A stretch of DNA of 32,896 bases from Phycisphaerae bacterium. GTDB taxonomy: Bacteria > Planctomycetota > Phycisphaerae > UBA1845. Below, in pieces: positions 22,484 to 31,117 of this stretch (position 1 is its first letter; every line of letters begins with the position of its first letter). The stretch covers positions 1 to 32,896 of the forward strand of contig JAJDDX010000366.1 in NCBI GenBank assembly GCA_029260055.1, read 5' to 3'. Under the pieces are notes generated by a model. It worked only from the letters and a program-made list of their open reading frames with translations. It did not search any database and had not been told where the DNA came from. Both the position numbers and the translations under genes were made by a program.

Positions 22484-24364
22484 ATGAGCAACGACTGCCG
22501 CATCAAAGTCCTTCCGCCACTTCTGGTCAACAAGATCGCCGCCGGCGAGGTGGTCGAACGACCAGCCAGCGTCGTCAAGGAACTGACGGACAACGCCATC
22601 GACAGCGGCGCCGAGCGCATCGCGGTCTCCATCGAAGACGGCGGCAAGCAGCTCATCCGCGTCACCGACGACGGCTGCGGCATGAGCTCCGAAGAACTCC
22701 GCCTCTCCGTCGCGGCACACGCCACCAGCAAGATCACCACCGAAGACGACCTCTACACCATCGCCTCGATGGGCTTCCGCGGCGAAGCGCTCGCCAGCAT
22801 CTCGTCCGTCTCCAAACTGCGCATCGCCTCCCGCCGCCGCGACGCCGCCGAGGGCCACGAGGTCCGCGTCGCCGGCGAGCAGTTCGAGTCTTCCAAGGCC
22901 GCCGGGTGCCCGGTGGGCACGACCGTCGAGGTGCGCGATCTATTCTTCAACGTCCCCGCCCGCAGGAAGTTCCTCAAGGGCAGATCCACCGAAGTCGGCC
23001 ACATCAACGAACAATTCGCGCGGGCGGCCCTCGCCTGGCCCGAGCTCTGCCTCGAGCTCAACAACAACGGACGCACGACGCAGAACCTCCCGCCCTCCAG
23101 TGGGAGGCTGGACCGCATCGCCAAGCTCTACGGCCCCGACCTGGCTGAGTCGCTCCTGACCGTGAACCGCGACGAACGAGGCGTGCGCATGGAGGCCTAC
23201 ATCGCCCCGCCGGCCCGCTCGCGCGCCAGCGCCAATTGGCAATACACCTTCGTCAACGGGCGATACATTCGCGATCGCTACGTGCAGCACGCCATCAGGG
23301 AATCCTTCCGCGGCCTCATGGAGCCGAACCGACACGGCGTCGTCTACCTCTTTCTGACGCTTGACCCGGAATCCGTCGACGTGAACGTCCACCCGACCAA
23401 AATCGAAGTGCGATGGGCGGACTCGGGCCTTATCCACTCCCAGGTGCTCAGTGCCCTGCGCGAGACACTGCGCGGCGCGGACCTGACGCCCGCACTGCGG
23501 ACCGATCGCGCCACGCCGACCGTCAGCCCGCAAGACCAGCAGCGCATGCGCCACGAACTCGCGTCCATGCTCAAGACCGCCACACCTATGCAGCCCGACG
23601 GAAGACCCCGCTCAGACGCCGGGTTCCCCAGCGGACTCACTGGCGCCACCGGCCCGTCCGATCGCGCCGCGTCACCGTGGGCAACCGGCGATAAGACCGA
23701 TTCCTGGCGAGCGCTCTACGGCCCACCCACGAACGATACCGCCACAAACGAAGGCCACGCCCCGCAACAGCCACTGCCCACGGAGGGCCTCACCACTCCG
23801 CCGCGTGCCATGCAGATGCACAACCTCTACCTCGTCGCCGAAACGCCGGACGGGATCATGATCGTCGATCAACACGCCCTGCACGAACGCGTACTGTACG
23901 AGCAGTTCCGCGCGGAGCTGACGCGCGGCCCGCTCGAGTCGCAACGGCTCCTGCTCCCCGAGACGGTCACCGTCACGCCCAAGGAGGCCGACGCGCTGAC
24001 CGCCAACGACGAACTCTTGCAGAAGCTCGGCATCGAAGTGGTCTCCTTCGGCCACGACTCCATAGCCGTCCAGTCCTTCCCCGCCCTGCTCAAGGACGCG
24101 GACGTAGTCGCCTTCATGCGAGACCTGCTCGACTACCTCGCGGATCAGCCGGCTGCGTCTACCGAAGTCGTTATCCACAAAGTGCTCGACATGATGGCCT
24201 GCAAGGCCGCGGTCAAGTCCGGCGACGCCCTGTCACCGGGCGAGGTCGATGAGCTGATGAAGAAGCGTCACCTCGTCGACAAGTCCAGCAACTGCCCCCA
24301 CGGCCGGCCAACCATGCTCCAACTAACCAAAGCCGACCTCAACCGCCAGTTCAAACGCACGTAA
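22484..24364 (+). CDS. mutL: DNA mismatch repair protein MutL (endonuclease type)
   Basis: This 626-residue protein couples mismatch recognition by MutS to strand excision. The N-terminal GHKL ATPase shows NKIAAGEVVERPASVVKEL with catalytic Glu33 and Asn37, DDGCGM, and GFRGEALASI. The C-terminal domain has the endonuclease metal motif DQHALHER (462-469) ending in Glu473, ACKAAVK (572-578) and CPHGRP (604-609), so it can nick DNA and does not need MutH. The linker at about 375-440 is Pro/Ala-rich and disordered. Starts at GTG 22466, ATG 22472 and ATG 22484 are in frame; ATG 22484 is chosen because it gives the usual N-terminal length. It is convergent with the beta-helix gene. MutS is not in the window. 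Confidence 0.97.
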   Translation: MSNDCRIKVLPPLLVNKIAAGEVVERPASVVKELTDNAIDSGAERIAVSIEDGGKQLIRVTDDGCGMSSEELRLSVAAHATSKITTEDDLYTIASMGFRGEALASISSVSKLRIASRRRDAAEGHEVRVAGEQFESSKAAGCPVGTTVEVRDLFFNVPARRKFLKGRSTEVGHINEQFARAALAWPELCLELNNNGRTTQNLPPSSGRLDRIAKLYGPDLAESLLTVNRDERGVRMEAYIAPPARSRASANWQYTFVNGRYIRDRYVQHAIRESFRGLMEPNRHGVVYLFLTLDPESVDVNVHPTKIEVRWADSGLIHSQVLSALRETLRGADLTPALRTDRATPTVSPQDQQRMRHELASMLKTATPMQPDGRPRSDAGFPSGLTGATGPSDRAASPWATGDKTDSWRALYGPPTNDTATNEGHAPQQPLPTEGLTTPPRAMQMHNLYLVAETPDGIMIVDQHALHERVLYEQFRAELTRGPLESQRLLLPETVTVTPKEADALTANDELLQKLGIEVVSFGHDSIAVQSFPALLKDADVVAFMRDLLDYLADQPAASTEVVIHKVLDMMACKAAVKSGDALSPGEVDELMKKRHLVDKSSNCPHGRPTMLQLTKADLNRQFKRT

Positions 24365-24420
24365 ACGGCTTGCAGCCGGACCGCTCGCTCGCGGCCGGAC
24401 AGCCCGCTCGCCCGCGAACT

Positions 24421-24441
24421 CCCCTCCTTACCAAGGAGGGG
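24421..24441. terminator. Strong stem-loop between mutL and the beta-helix gene
   Basis: CCCCTCCTT and AAGGAGGGG pair perfectly over 9 bp with a 3-base loop, about 55 bases after the mutL stop. There is no classic T-run. As it lies between convergent genes, it could act as a two-way transcription end. It also belongs to the dispersed repeat family with 20252-20270. Confidence 0.45.
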
Positions 24442-24464
24442 CTGGGGGAGGTTCTTCCTTCGGG

Positions 24465-24588
24465 GGGTGACATGGGCAAACTTGTTTGCCCGTGTCCTTC
24501 CGAGCTCCGAAACGCCGTGTGCCCCTGGAGGCCTGCTCACCGCTGCTCGCTCACGCCGGGTGCCACTGGTGGCTAGCCCACCAGTGCT
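24465..24588. repeat. Two palindromic words between convergent genes
   Basis: At 24465-24494 GGGTGAC leads into CATGGGCAAAC / GTTTGCCCGTG. At 24558-24588 GGGTGCC leads into CACTGGTGG / CCACCAGTG. The same two words, in the opposite order, lie next to each other at 2655-2726. Confidence 0.85.
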
Positions 24589-24602
24589 CACTCGCGTGTG
24601 GT

Positions 24603-27600
24603 CTACTCACCCGTGAACGAAAGCTGGAACGCCGCCACGTCGGCCAGATCGACTCGCCCGCTGCCGTCGAGATCAAGGCACTCGCATCCATCCGGCGGCA
24701 CGCTTCCCGGCCCCGTCAAACACCCCGCGAGTTCGGTGTAGTCGGCAAAGTCCACATCGCCGTCGTGCGCCGCGCCGCCGTCCGACGCACAGTCTCCCGG
24801 ACGACGCTCGTACGCACCCATGTCCACGATCGGGCCCGGTGGCCCGGGATTGCCGGTGTCCACCATCCGCGGGTCATCCACAAAGCGGCCGAACCCATCG
24901 AGGTCGAAAGGCATCGGCTCGGCCCTGTCTCCGTCACCGTCGAGATCGCCCGCATCAGCCGGCACGCCGACGTTGTCCCCGGCGTCAATGATCGGCGAAT
25001 CCAAAGACAGATGCAGGTCGCCGTAGTCATCGTCGTCGGTGCCCCATACACCGTCGACGCCGGGATCAGGCGTGCGAGCGAACACCGGATCGATCGAGAC
25101 GTTTCCGTCCGTCCCGGTGGGATCCTCGCCAAACCCACCGTAGTCGTACTCGTCGTTACCGTAGACGCAGTTGTGGCGCCACCCAGGCATGTCACCGTAC
25201 GGAAGAACCCCTGACGAATTGAACGCAACGAGGTTGTTGACGATCGTCGTCGACGCGAGGCCCTGCAGCCACAAACCACCGCCACGGAAGTAGCCGGCAC
25301 GATTACCCGCGATCGTGTTGTTCACGATCGTCGGAGCAGACTGGATATACACGCGGATTCCGCCGCCATCGCCGTCCGTCCTGTTGCCCGTGATCGCGTT
25401 GTTCGCGATCGTCGGGGAAGACACCCACAGTTCCAACCCGCCGCCGCCATAGCCAGCGCTGTTCCGCGTGATCGTGTTGCTCGTGATAATCGGGGAAGAA
25501 TCCGACAGTTCCAGCCCACCGCCGCCGTGGTAGAGGGTGCTATTGTCCGTGATCGTGTTTCTCGTGATCGTGGGCGAGGCATACTGCAGGCGCAGCCCGC
25601 CGCCACCGCTGATAGCGCTGTTGCCCGTGATCGTGTTGTTCGCGATCGTCGGGGAGCAGCCCCACAGGTACAGCCCTCCACCGGAGAGCGCGCTGCCGCC
25701 CGTAATCGTGAAGCCATCGATTGCGCTGACTCTATAGCCGGCTCGCCCGGTCACCACCGACCCTTGTTGCTGACCGTCGAGGACCGTAACATTGGCGACC
25801 CAATCCCGTTCGGACCGCACGCTCTCCGTGCCGGCGAAGCCGCCGTATAGATACGCGTAGGGATGGAGTGTGATGCACTCTCCGTATGTGCCGGCTTCAA
25901 CCCATACTTCGCCTCCCGATGCCGACGCCGCATCAATGCCGGCCTGCACCGTGCGCTTCGCCGTACCCCACGTCGAGCCGTCGTTCGCGTCGTCGCCTTC
26001 AGGCTCGACTCGTATGGTCGCATACGGCCCCGCCGGCCACGACGTGCCATCCGACTCATCAGCGCCGATGTCCACGCTTCCGCCCGCAGGCAGGATGCGG
26101 GGGTCCCCGTCCACGTCGAAGTCGCCCCAAGCGTCGGCGGTATTCCCGGCATCCACGCAAGGGGAATCCGGCTGAAGATGCACGTTCCCGTACCGCGGTC
26201 CGGCCAGCCGCGGATCAGCGGAGATGTTACCGTCCGTCCCGGTGGGGTCGGCCACACCCCAGTAGTCGTACGTGGTGTTACCGTATACGCAGTTATGGCG
26301 CAGCGAGGCGGTGCCATAGGACCACAACCCGGAGGAGTTGAACGCAACGATCGCGTTCGCAATCGTAGGCGTGCATTCAACGAAATACAGCCCGCCGCCG
26401 TCTTCGCCGGCACCGTTGTTCGCGATCGTGCTGTTCACGATCTTCGGTGCGCCCGACGTCACATACGCGCCGCCACCGTCGCGGCCGGCGCTATTGCCGA
26501 TGATGGTACTGTTCGCAATCCTTGGCGAACTGTATCTCCCGTAGATACCACCGCCGTCCCAGCGGGCTCCATTGCTCCTAATCGTACTGGTCGCGATTGT
26601 CGGGGAGGAATCACGCAGGTAGAGCCCGCCGCCGTAGTTCTCCGAGTTGTTATCCACAATTGTGCAGCTTCTGATCTCGGGCGATCCCACTGACACGTAG
26701 ATGCCGCCGCCCGTGCGTGCGCTATTGCCCGTAATCGTGTTGTTGGCAATCGTGGGGGAGGCGTTGCCCAAGTACAGCCCGCCGCCATACTGCCCGCCGC
26801 CACCCGTGATCGTGAAGCCGTCGATACGAGTCGTGTCGGTACCTACGTTCTGCGCGATCACCACCGCCCCTTGCTCTTGACCGTCAAGGATCGTGATGTT
26901 GGCGACCCAGTCCCGCTCGTCACGCAAGGTCTCCGTGCTGGCGAAACCGCCGTACACGTGGGCGTAAGGCTTCAGGGTGACGCACTCCTCGAACGTGCCG
27001 GCTTGGACCCACACGTCACCACCCACCGCGGAAGCAGCGTCAATGCCGGCCTGAACTGTCCGCTTGGCCAAGGCCCAGGACGAGCCGTCGTTCGCGTCGT
27101 CTCCTTCAGGGCTGACCCGCACGATCGTATAGGGCCCGGCCGGCCACACCGTACCGTCCGACTCGTCAGCACCGATGTCCACGGTTCCGTTTGCAGGCAG
27201 AATGCGAGGGTCCCCGTCCGCATCGAAGTCGCCCCACGCGTCGGCATTGGCTCCCGCGTCGACGCAGGCCGAGTCCGGCTGAAGGTGCACGTCGCCGTAC
27301 CGCGAGTTCGCAAGGTGCGGGTCGACGGAGATGTTCCCGTCCGTGCCAGTGGGGTCGGGAACTCCGTCGTAGTCAAACGCCGTATTGCCGAAGACACAGT
27401 TGTGCCGTAGCGTGGGGGCGCCGTCGCTTGTCCACTGATGGACCCCGGACGAGTTGAAGGCGACGACCGTGTTCACGATCGTGGGAGACGATGCGTACAA
27501 GTCCAGCCCGCCGCCGTAGGCCGCATTGTTGTTCGTAATCGTGTTGTTCGCCATCACTGCGGAAGAGTTGTACAGGTACAGTCCACCGCCTTGGGACGCA

Positions 27601-28145
27601 TGGTTGTTCGTGATTGTGTTGTTCGCAATCACTGCGGAAGAGTCGTACAGGTATAGCCCACCGCCGTCGTCGAACCCGCGGTTCTTCCTGATACGGTTGT
27701 TCGCGATCGTCGGCGAGGAGTCGAACAGGTACAATCCGCCGCCATCGCCCGCGTCGCCGCCCGTAATCGTAAACCCGTCGATCCGAGTTACCTCGGTCGC
27801 GCCGACTGGACCGGTCACCACGCTGCCGCTCTGATCTCCATCGAGGATCGTCTCGTTGGCCGACCAGTCGCGCTGAGACACCTCCGTCTCCGTACCCGCG
27901 AAACCGCCGTAATGCCCGACCCCCAACGCCAGCGTGAAGTTCCCCACATACGTGCCAGCCGCCACCCAGATCTGATCCCCGGGCGCCGCAGCCACCAACG
28001 CCGGAGGCAACGCGTCGTACGCCGTCGCCCACGACGCCCCATCGCCACCCGGCGGAGCATCGCCATCAACATGGTAAACGGTCTGTGCGGCGACGATCGG
28101 GCCGCAAATCAACACAGCCACCAGTGCAGTCGCGATGCGTACCAT
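24603..28145 (-). CDS. Secreted three-module parallel beta-helix protein with dockerin-like tail
   Basis: This 1180-residue protein starts at ATG 28145, with GGAGGG seven bases upstream. A signal peptide ends near VAAQ (residue 21). Three similar modules of about 320-400 residues follow (about 22-340, 341-710 and 711-1115). Each has an N-terminal cap (EGDDANDGSSW in modules 2 and 3), an IDGFTITGG strand, then repeats of SPTIANNTITGN and GGGLYL coils, and ends VDIGADESDG in modules 1 and 2. This is the right-handed parallel beta-helix fold of pectate lyase-like and adhesin proteins. The end, 1118-1180, is dockerin-like, DLDGSGRVDLADVAAFQLSF, nearly the same as in the BNR protein. No catalytic residues were identified, so a surface-adhesion or binding role is more likely than an enzyme. 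The gene's DNA is highly repetitive, which favours recombination. Confidence 0.92.
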   Translation of the reverse strand: MVRIATALVAVLICGPIVAAQTVYHVDGDAPPGGDGASWATAYDALPPALVAAAPGDQIWVAAGTYVGNFTLALGVGHYGGFAGTETEVSQRDWSANETILDGDQSGSVVTGPVGATEVTRIDGFTITGGDAGDGGGLYLFDSSPTIANNRIRKNRGFDDGGGLYLYDSSAVIANNTITNNHASQGGGLYLYNSSAVMANNTITNNNAAYGGGLDLYASSPTIVNTVVAFNSSGVHQWTSDGAPTLRHNCVFGNTAFDYDGVPDPTGTDGNISVDPHLANSRYGDVHLQPDSACVDAGANADAWGDFDADGDPRILPANGTVDIGADESDGTVWPAGPYTIVRVSPEGDDANDGSSWALAKRTVQAGIDAASAVGGDVWVQAGTFEECVTLKPYAHVYGGFASTETLRDERDWVANITILDGQEQGAVVIAQNVGTDTTRIDGFTITGGGGQYGGGLYLGNASPTIANNTITGNSARTGGGIYVSVGSPEIRSCTIVDNNSENYGGGLYLRDSSPTIATSTIRSNGARWDGGGIYGRYSSPRIANSTIIGNSAGRDGGGAYVTSGAPKIVNSTIANNGAGEDGGGLYFVECTPTIANAIVAFNSSGLWSYGTASLRHNCVYGNTTYDYWGVADPTGTDGNISADPRLAGPRYGNVHLQPDSPCVDAGNTADAWGDFDVDGDPRILPAGGSVDIGADESDGTSWPAGPYATIRVEPEGDDANDGSTWGTAKRTVQAGIDAASASGGEVWVEAGTYGECITLHPYAYLYGGFAGTESVRSERDWVANVTVLDGQQQGSVVTGRAGYRVSAIDGFTITGGSALSGGGLYLWGCSPTIANNTITGNSAISGGGGLRLQYASPTITRNTITDNSTLYHGGGGLELSDSSPIITSNTITRNSAGYGGGGLELWVSSPTIANNAITGNRTDGDGGGIRVYIQSAPTIVNNTIAGNRAGYFRGGGLWLQGLASTTIVNNLVAFNSSGVLPYGDMPGWRHNCVYGNDEYDYGGFGEDPTGTDGNVSIDPVFARTPDPGVDGVWGTDDDDYGDLHLSLDSPIIDAGDNVGVPADAGDLDGDGDRAEPMPFDLDGFGRFVDDPRMVDTGNPGPPGPIVDMGAYERRPGDCASDGGAAHDGDVDFADYTELAGCLTGPGSVPPDGCECLDLDGSGRVDLADVAAFQLSFTGE

Positions 28146-28723
28146 GAAGAACCCTCCAGGGTGAGCCAACCATGTCATCTCGAGTCGGTCGAGTCGAACG
28201 CGCGCACCGCGCGCGTCCGCTCCATCCCTAGGTCCGGACTGGCCGCCGATTTCTTACACCCGAAGTCCATCTTTCTCGGCTTTTTTCCAGCGATGCCTTT
28301 TTCAGGAGGCAAATGACGATTCCGTCGCGAATCCAAGCGGCTCGATCAGCCGGCGGGTGGCCCATGTCCTTGGGACATGGGGGAGACGATGACGGGCGTT
28401 CGACAGCCCCACCGCCTGCCGACGTCAGCGAGTCGTGATTATCGCCTTCCCCACCTCCAGAGGAGGTGGGCCACCCGTCATCAGTGCCGGAACGTTCGCC
28501 CGGTGTGCAGCGCTGGGTCCCCCGTCAAGCGGAGCAACGTAGCTTGTCCGTGCCACAACTCGCGGCCGTTGCCGGTTCATCACCCGACAGGGCCTGGCGC
28601 CGCGCCTGCCGCCAAGTGGCACTGACGGAAAGCAACCTGCGCCGCTTCCTAAGTCCGAGAACATCAGCCCGCACCGCCCATCGACCGCCCGCAACCTGGA
28701 CGTAAGCGGCTCGCCTTACTACT
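28146..28723. other. 578-base divergent region with REPIN copy 3
   Basis: No real gene was recognised. The 122-bp composite lies at 28355-28476. A strong ribosome-binding-like AGGAGG with an ATG at 28313 opens a 41-codon frame that ends in the repeat, probably by chance or as a remnant. A damaged GGACAAGCGG hairpin is at about 28514-28555. No clear promoter was found for the two divergent genes. Confidence 0.7.
28355..28476. repeat. REPIN/MITE-like 122-bp composite (copy 3)
   Basis: Starts GGGTGGCCCATGTCC and ends GGAGGTGGGCCACCC, exactly 122 bp, in the same orientation as copy 2. The outer 37-38 bases on each side are close to the other copies. The middle (about 28400-28438) is more different than copies 1 and 2 are from each other. 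Confidence 0.88.
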
Positions 28724-31117
28724 ATGATGGGCGTAGGGCCAGGGGAAAATCCAAACTCGATTAGGACGGCAAGAGCGGTGCAAGCTTTCCAGAAGCCTCG
28801 CCACGTCATCGCGCGCGTCGCGCGCATCGCGATGACACTATTGTTCGTGTGCGCGGGAGCCGCATCGGCCTCTGCCCAACCGGTACCCACCACGTTGCAG
28901 GACTTCTTCCTCAACGGCACGCAACCGGAAACGCTCACCGATCCGCTGCTGGCCAGCACGGACGACTGCATCGCCTGCCACTCCGGCTACAACGAAAACC
29001 TGGCACCCTACGAACTCTGGCAAACCAGCGCCATGGCACAGGCCATGCGCGATCCCATCTTCCACGCCGCCCTCGCCATCGCGGAACAAGACGCAGCCTT
29101 CGTCGGCGACCTCTGCCTCCGCTGCCACTCCCCCATCGGCTGGCTCGAAGGAAGAAGCATCCCCACCGACGGCTCGGGCCTGCGCGAGGGTGACTACGAC
29201 GGCGTAAGCTGCCACGTCTGCCATCGCATGGTCGACCCGGTCTTCGACGCGGCCGAAAACCCGCCCGACGACGTCCCGATCCTCAACGCACTATTGATCG
29301 ACCCGAACAACGACATCCCACTCGACGCCCACAGCGGACAATACGTCATCGACCCGCTGGACCGCCGCCGCGGCCCGTTCGACATGGTGCCGTTCTTCGG
29401 CATGCACGAATGGCGACGCTCGCCCTATCACCAGGAATCAGCCATGTGCGGCACCTGCCACGACGTATCCAACCCGGCCTTCGAACGCGTCGGTGCCCCC
29501 ATCCCGGCACCGACCGATACGTACGCGCTAAGCGTCGACGACGCACCGAACCCGTCGCAAGACAAATACGACCAGTTCCCCGTCGAACGCACCTTCAGCG
29601 AGTGGTCGCAAAGCGACTTCGCGCTGGCACCGATCGAGATGGGCGGGCGATTCGGCGGCAACAAGACAGCCGTCGCCACCTGCCAGGACTGCCACATGCC
29701 TGACGCTTCGGGCGTGGCCTGCTCGATCCCCTCCCAGGCGATCGACCGCGACGACATGCCGCTGCACCAGTTCCTCGGCGGCGCGACCTGGATCTTCGAT
29801 GCCATCTTGAACCTCGACGTGACCCAGGAACTGTGGGGACCGGGCGAACTCTCCGCCCTCCTGCCCAACCAAGTAGCAGCCGCCCAGGCGCGGAACATCG
29901 CCTTCCTGCAGGCAGCCTCGGACATGGAGCTGACCATCACCGGCGAGACGCTCACCGTTCGCATCATCAACCAGACCGGCCACAAGCTGCCCACCGGTTA
30001 CCCCGAGGGACGACGAATCTGGGTGAACGTGCGTTTCTACGACGGATCGGGCTTGCTTCTCGGTGAGCACGGCGCCTACGACGACGCCACCGCCACGCTC
30101 ACCACCGAAGACACCAAGGTCTACGAAACGAAGATCGGCGTCGACGCGACCGTCTCAGCCGCCACCGGCGTGCCCATCGGCCCGTCCTTCCACTTCGCCC
30201 TGAACAACGTGCGATACAAGGACAACCGCATCCCGCCGAGAGGCTTCACCAACGCCGGCTTCGCCTCCGTCCAGGCCGACCCGGTGGACTATAGCTACGC
30301 GGATGGCCAATACTGGGACGACACCGACTTCGCCATGCCGTGCGATGTCATGTCCGCCGAGGTCACGCTCTACTACCAAACCAGCGCCAAGGAGTACATC
30401 GAGTTCCTGCGCGACGAGAACACCACGAACACAGCCGGCGACGTGCTTCACGCCCAGTGGGTCGCCACCGGCATGAGCGCGCCGATCATCATGGACCAGG
30501 CGACGCTCGTCTACGGCGACTGCAACGGCAACGCCCGGCGCGACACCTGCGACATCGCCGACATGACCGAACAGGACGACAACGGAAACGCCATCCCCGA
30601 CGCCTGCGAAACCCCGACGGTAGCGGCTCAGGGCGGACGATACATCACCGTCACCCCGAACGACCCGGGCCAGTCGCTCGAATTCGCCCTCGTCCTGACA
30701 TCCCCGGACTTCCCCTGCCTGGAGAAATACCTCGACGCAACCGGCGCCCTAGTGGATACGCCGACCTATCAGACCGTGGCGAACTGGGGCACCATCGGCA
30801 TAGGTCAAGCCGAGATCGTGCCGGGCACTCAGTATGATGTGCAGGTCGAGTACAACGGCGGCGTGCGTTCGAACATCGCAAGTGCGACGACATGGCTATG
30901 GGGTGACGTGGATCAAAACGACTTGGTCAACTTCACCGACATCAACCTGGTCGTCCAGGGCTTCCAAGGCGATTTCAGCCAGGCATCGCTGGAGGCGGTC
31001 GACCTGCACCCCTGCACGCCCAACGGCCTGATCAACTTCCAAGACATCAACGCCGACGTCCGCGCCTTCCAAGGCGCCCCCTACACCGAAACCAACTGCC
31101 CGCTCCCCTGCCCGTAA
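28724..31117 (+). CDS. Secreted pentaheme cytochrome c with calcium repeat and dockerin-like tail
   Basis: This 797-residue protein has five c-type heme motifs: CIACH (82-86), CLRCH (131-135), CHVCH (163-167), CGTCH (242-246) and CQDCH (320-324). A hydrophobic signal segment MTLLFVCAGAASASAQ (37-52) shows export to where heme is attached. Residues 408-440 (INQTGHKLPTGYPEGRRIWV) are typical of multiheme cytochrome-associated beta domains. A calcium-type repeat (DCNGNARRDTCDIAD, DDNGNAIPDAC) lies at about 599-628, and the C-terminus has two EF-hand-like dockerin loops (DVDQNDLVNFTDINLVVQGF and NGLINFQDINADV). It probably moves electrons outside the inner membrane. The start is uncertain: ATG 28724 gives a long n-region and has no good ribosome binding site, and GTG 28778 is an alternative. 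Confidence 0.87.
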   Translation: MMGVGPGENPNSIRTARAVQAFQKPRHVIARVARIAMTLLFVCAGAASASAQPVPTTLQDFFLNGTQPETLTDPLLASTDDCIACHSGYNENLAPYELWQTSAMAQAMRDPIFHAALAIAEQDAAFVGDLCLRCHSPIGWLEGRSIPTDGSGLREGDYDGVSCHVCHRMVDPVFDAAENPPDDVPILNALLIDPNNDIPLDAHSGQYVIDPLDRRRGPFDMVPFFGMHEWRRSPYHQESAMCGTCHDVSNPAFERVGAPIPAPTDTYALSVDDAPNPSQDKYDQFPVERTFSEWSQSDFALAPIEMGGRFGGNKTAVATCQDCHMPDASGVACSIPSQAIDRDDMPLHQFLGGATWIFDAILNLDVTQELWGPGELSALLPNQVAAAQARNIAFLQAASDMELTITGETLTVRIINQTGHKLPTGYPEGRRIWVNVRFYDGSGLLLGEHGAYDDATATLTTEDTKVYETKIGVDATVSAATGVPIGPSFHFALNNVRYKDNRIPPRGFTNAGFASVQADPVDYSYADGQYWDDTDFAMPCDVMSAEVTLYYQTSAKEYIEFLRDENTTNTAGDVLHAQWVATGMSAPIIMDQATLVYGDCNGNARRDTCDIADMTEQDDNGNAIPDACETPTVAAQGGRYITVTPNDPGQSLEFALVLTSPDFPCLEKYLDATGALVDTPTYQTVANWGTIGIGQAEIVPGTQYDVQVEYNGGVRSNIASATTWLWGDVDQNDLVNFTDINLVVQGFQGDFSQASLEAVDLHPCTPNGLINFQDINADVRAFQGAPYTETNCPLPCP

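Noticed and set aside
24603-28145. Tandem non-coding repeats or a CRISPR array
   Set aside because: The repeats keep a single long reading frame and encode beta-helix coils, so they are protein repeats.
28313-28438. A 41-codon plus-strand frame with AGGAGG next to its ATG
   Set aside because: It reads through the REPIN copy and stops within it; the body has no recognisable pattern, so the good ribosome binding site is probably chance or a remnant of a lost gene.
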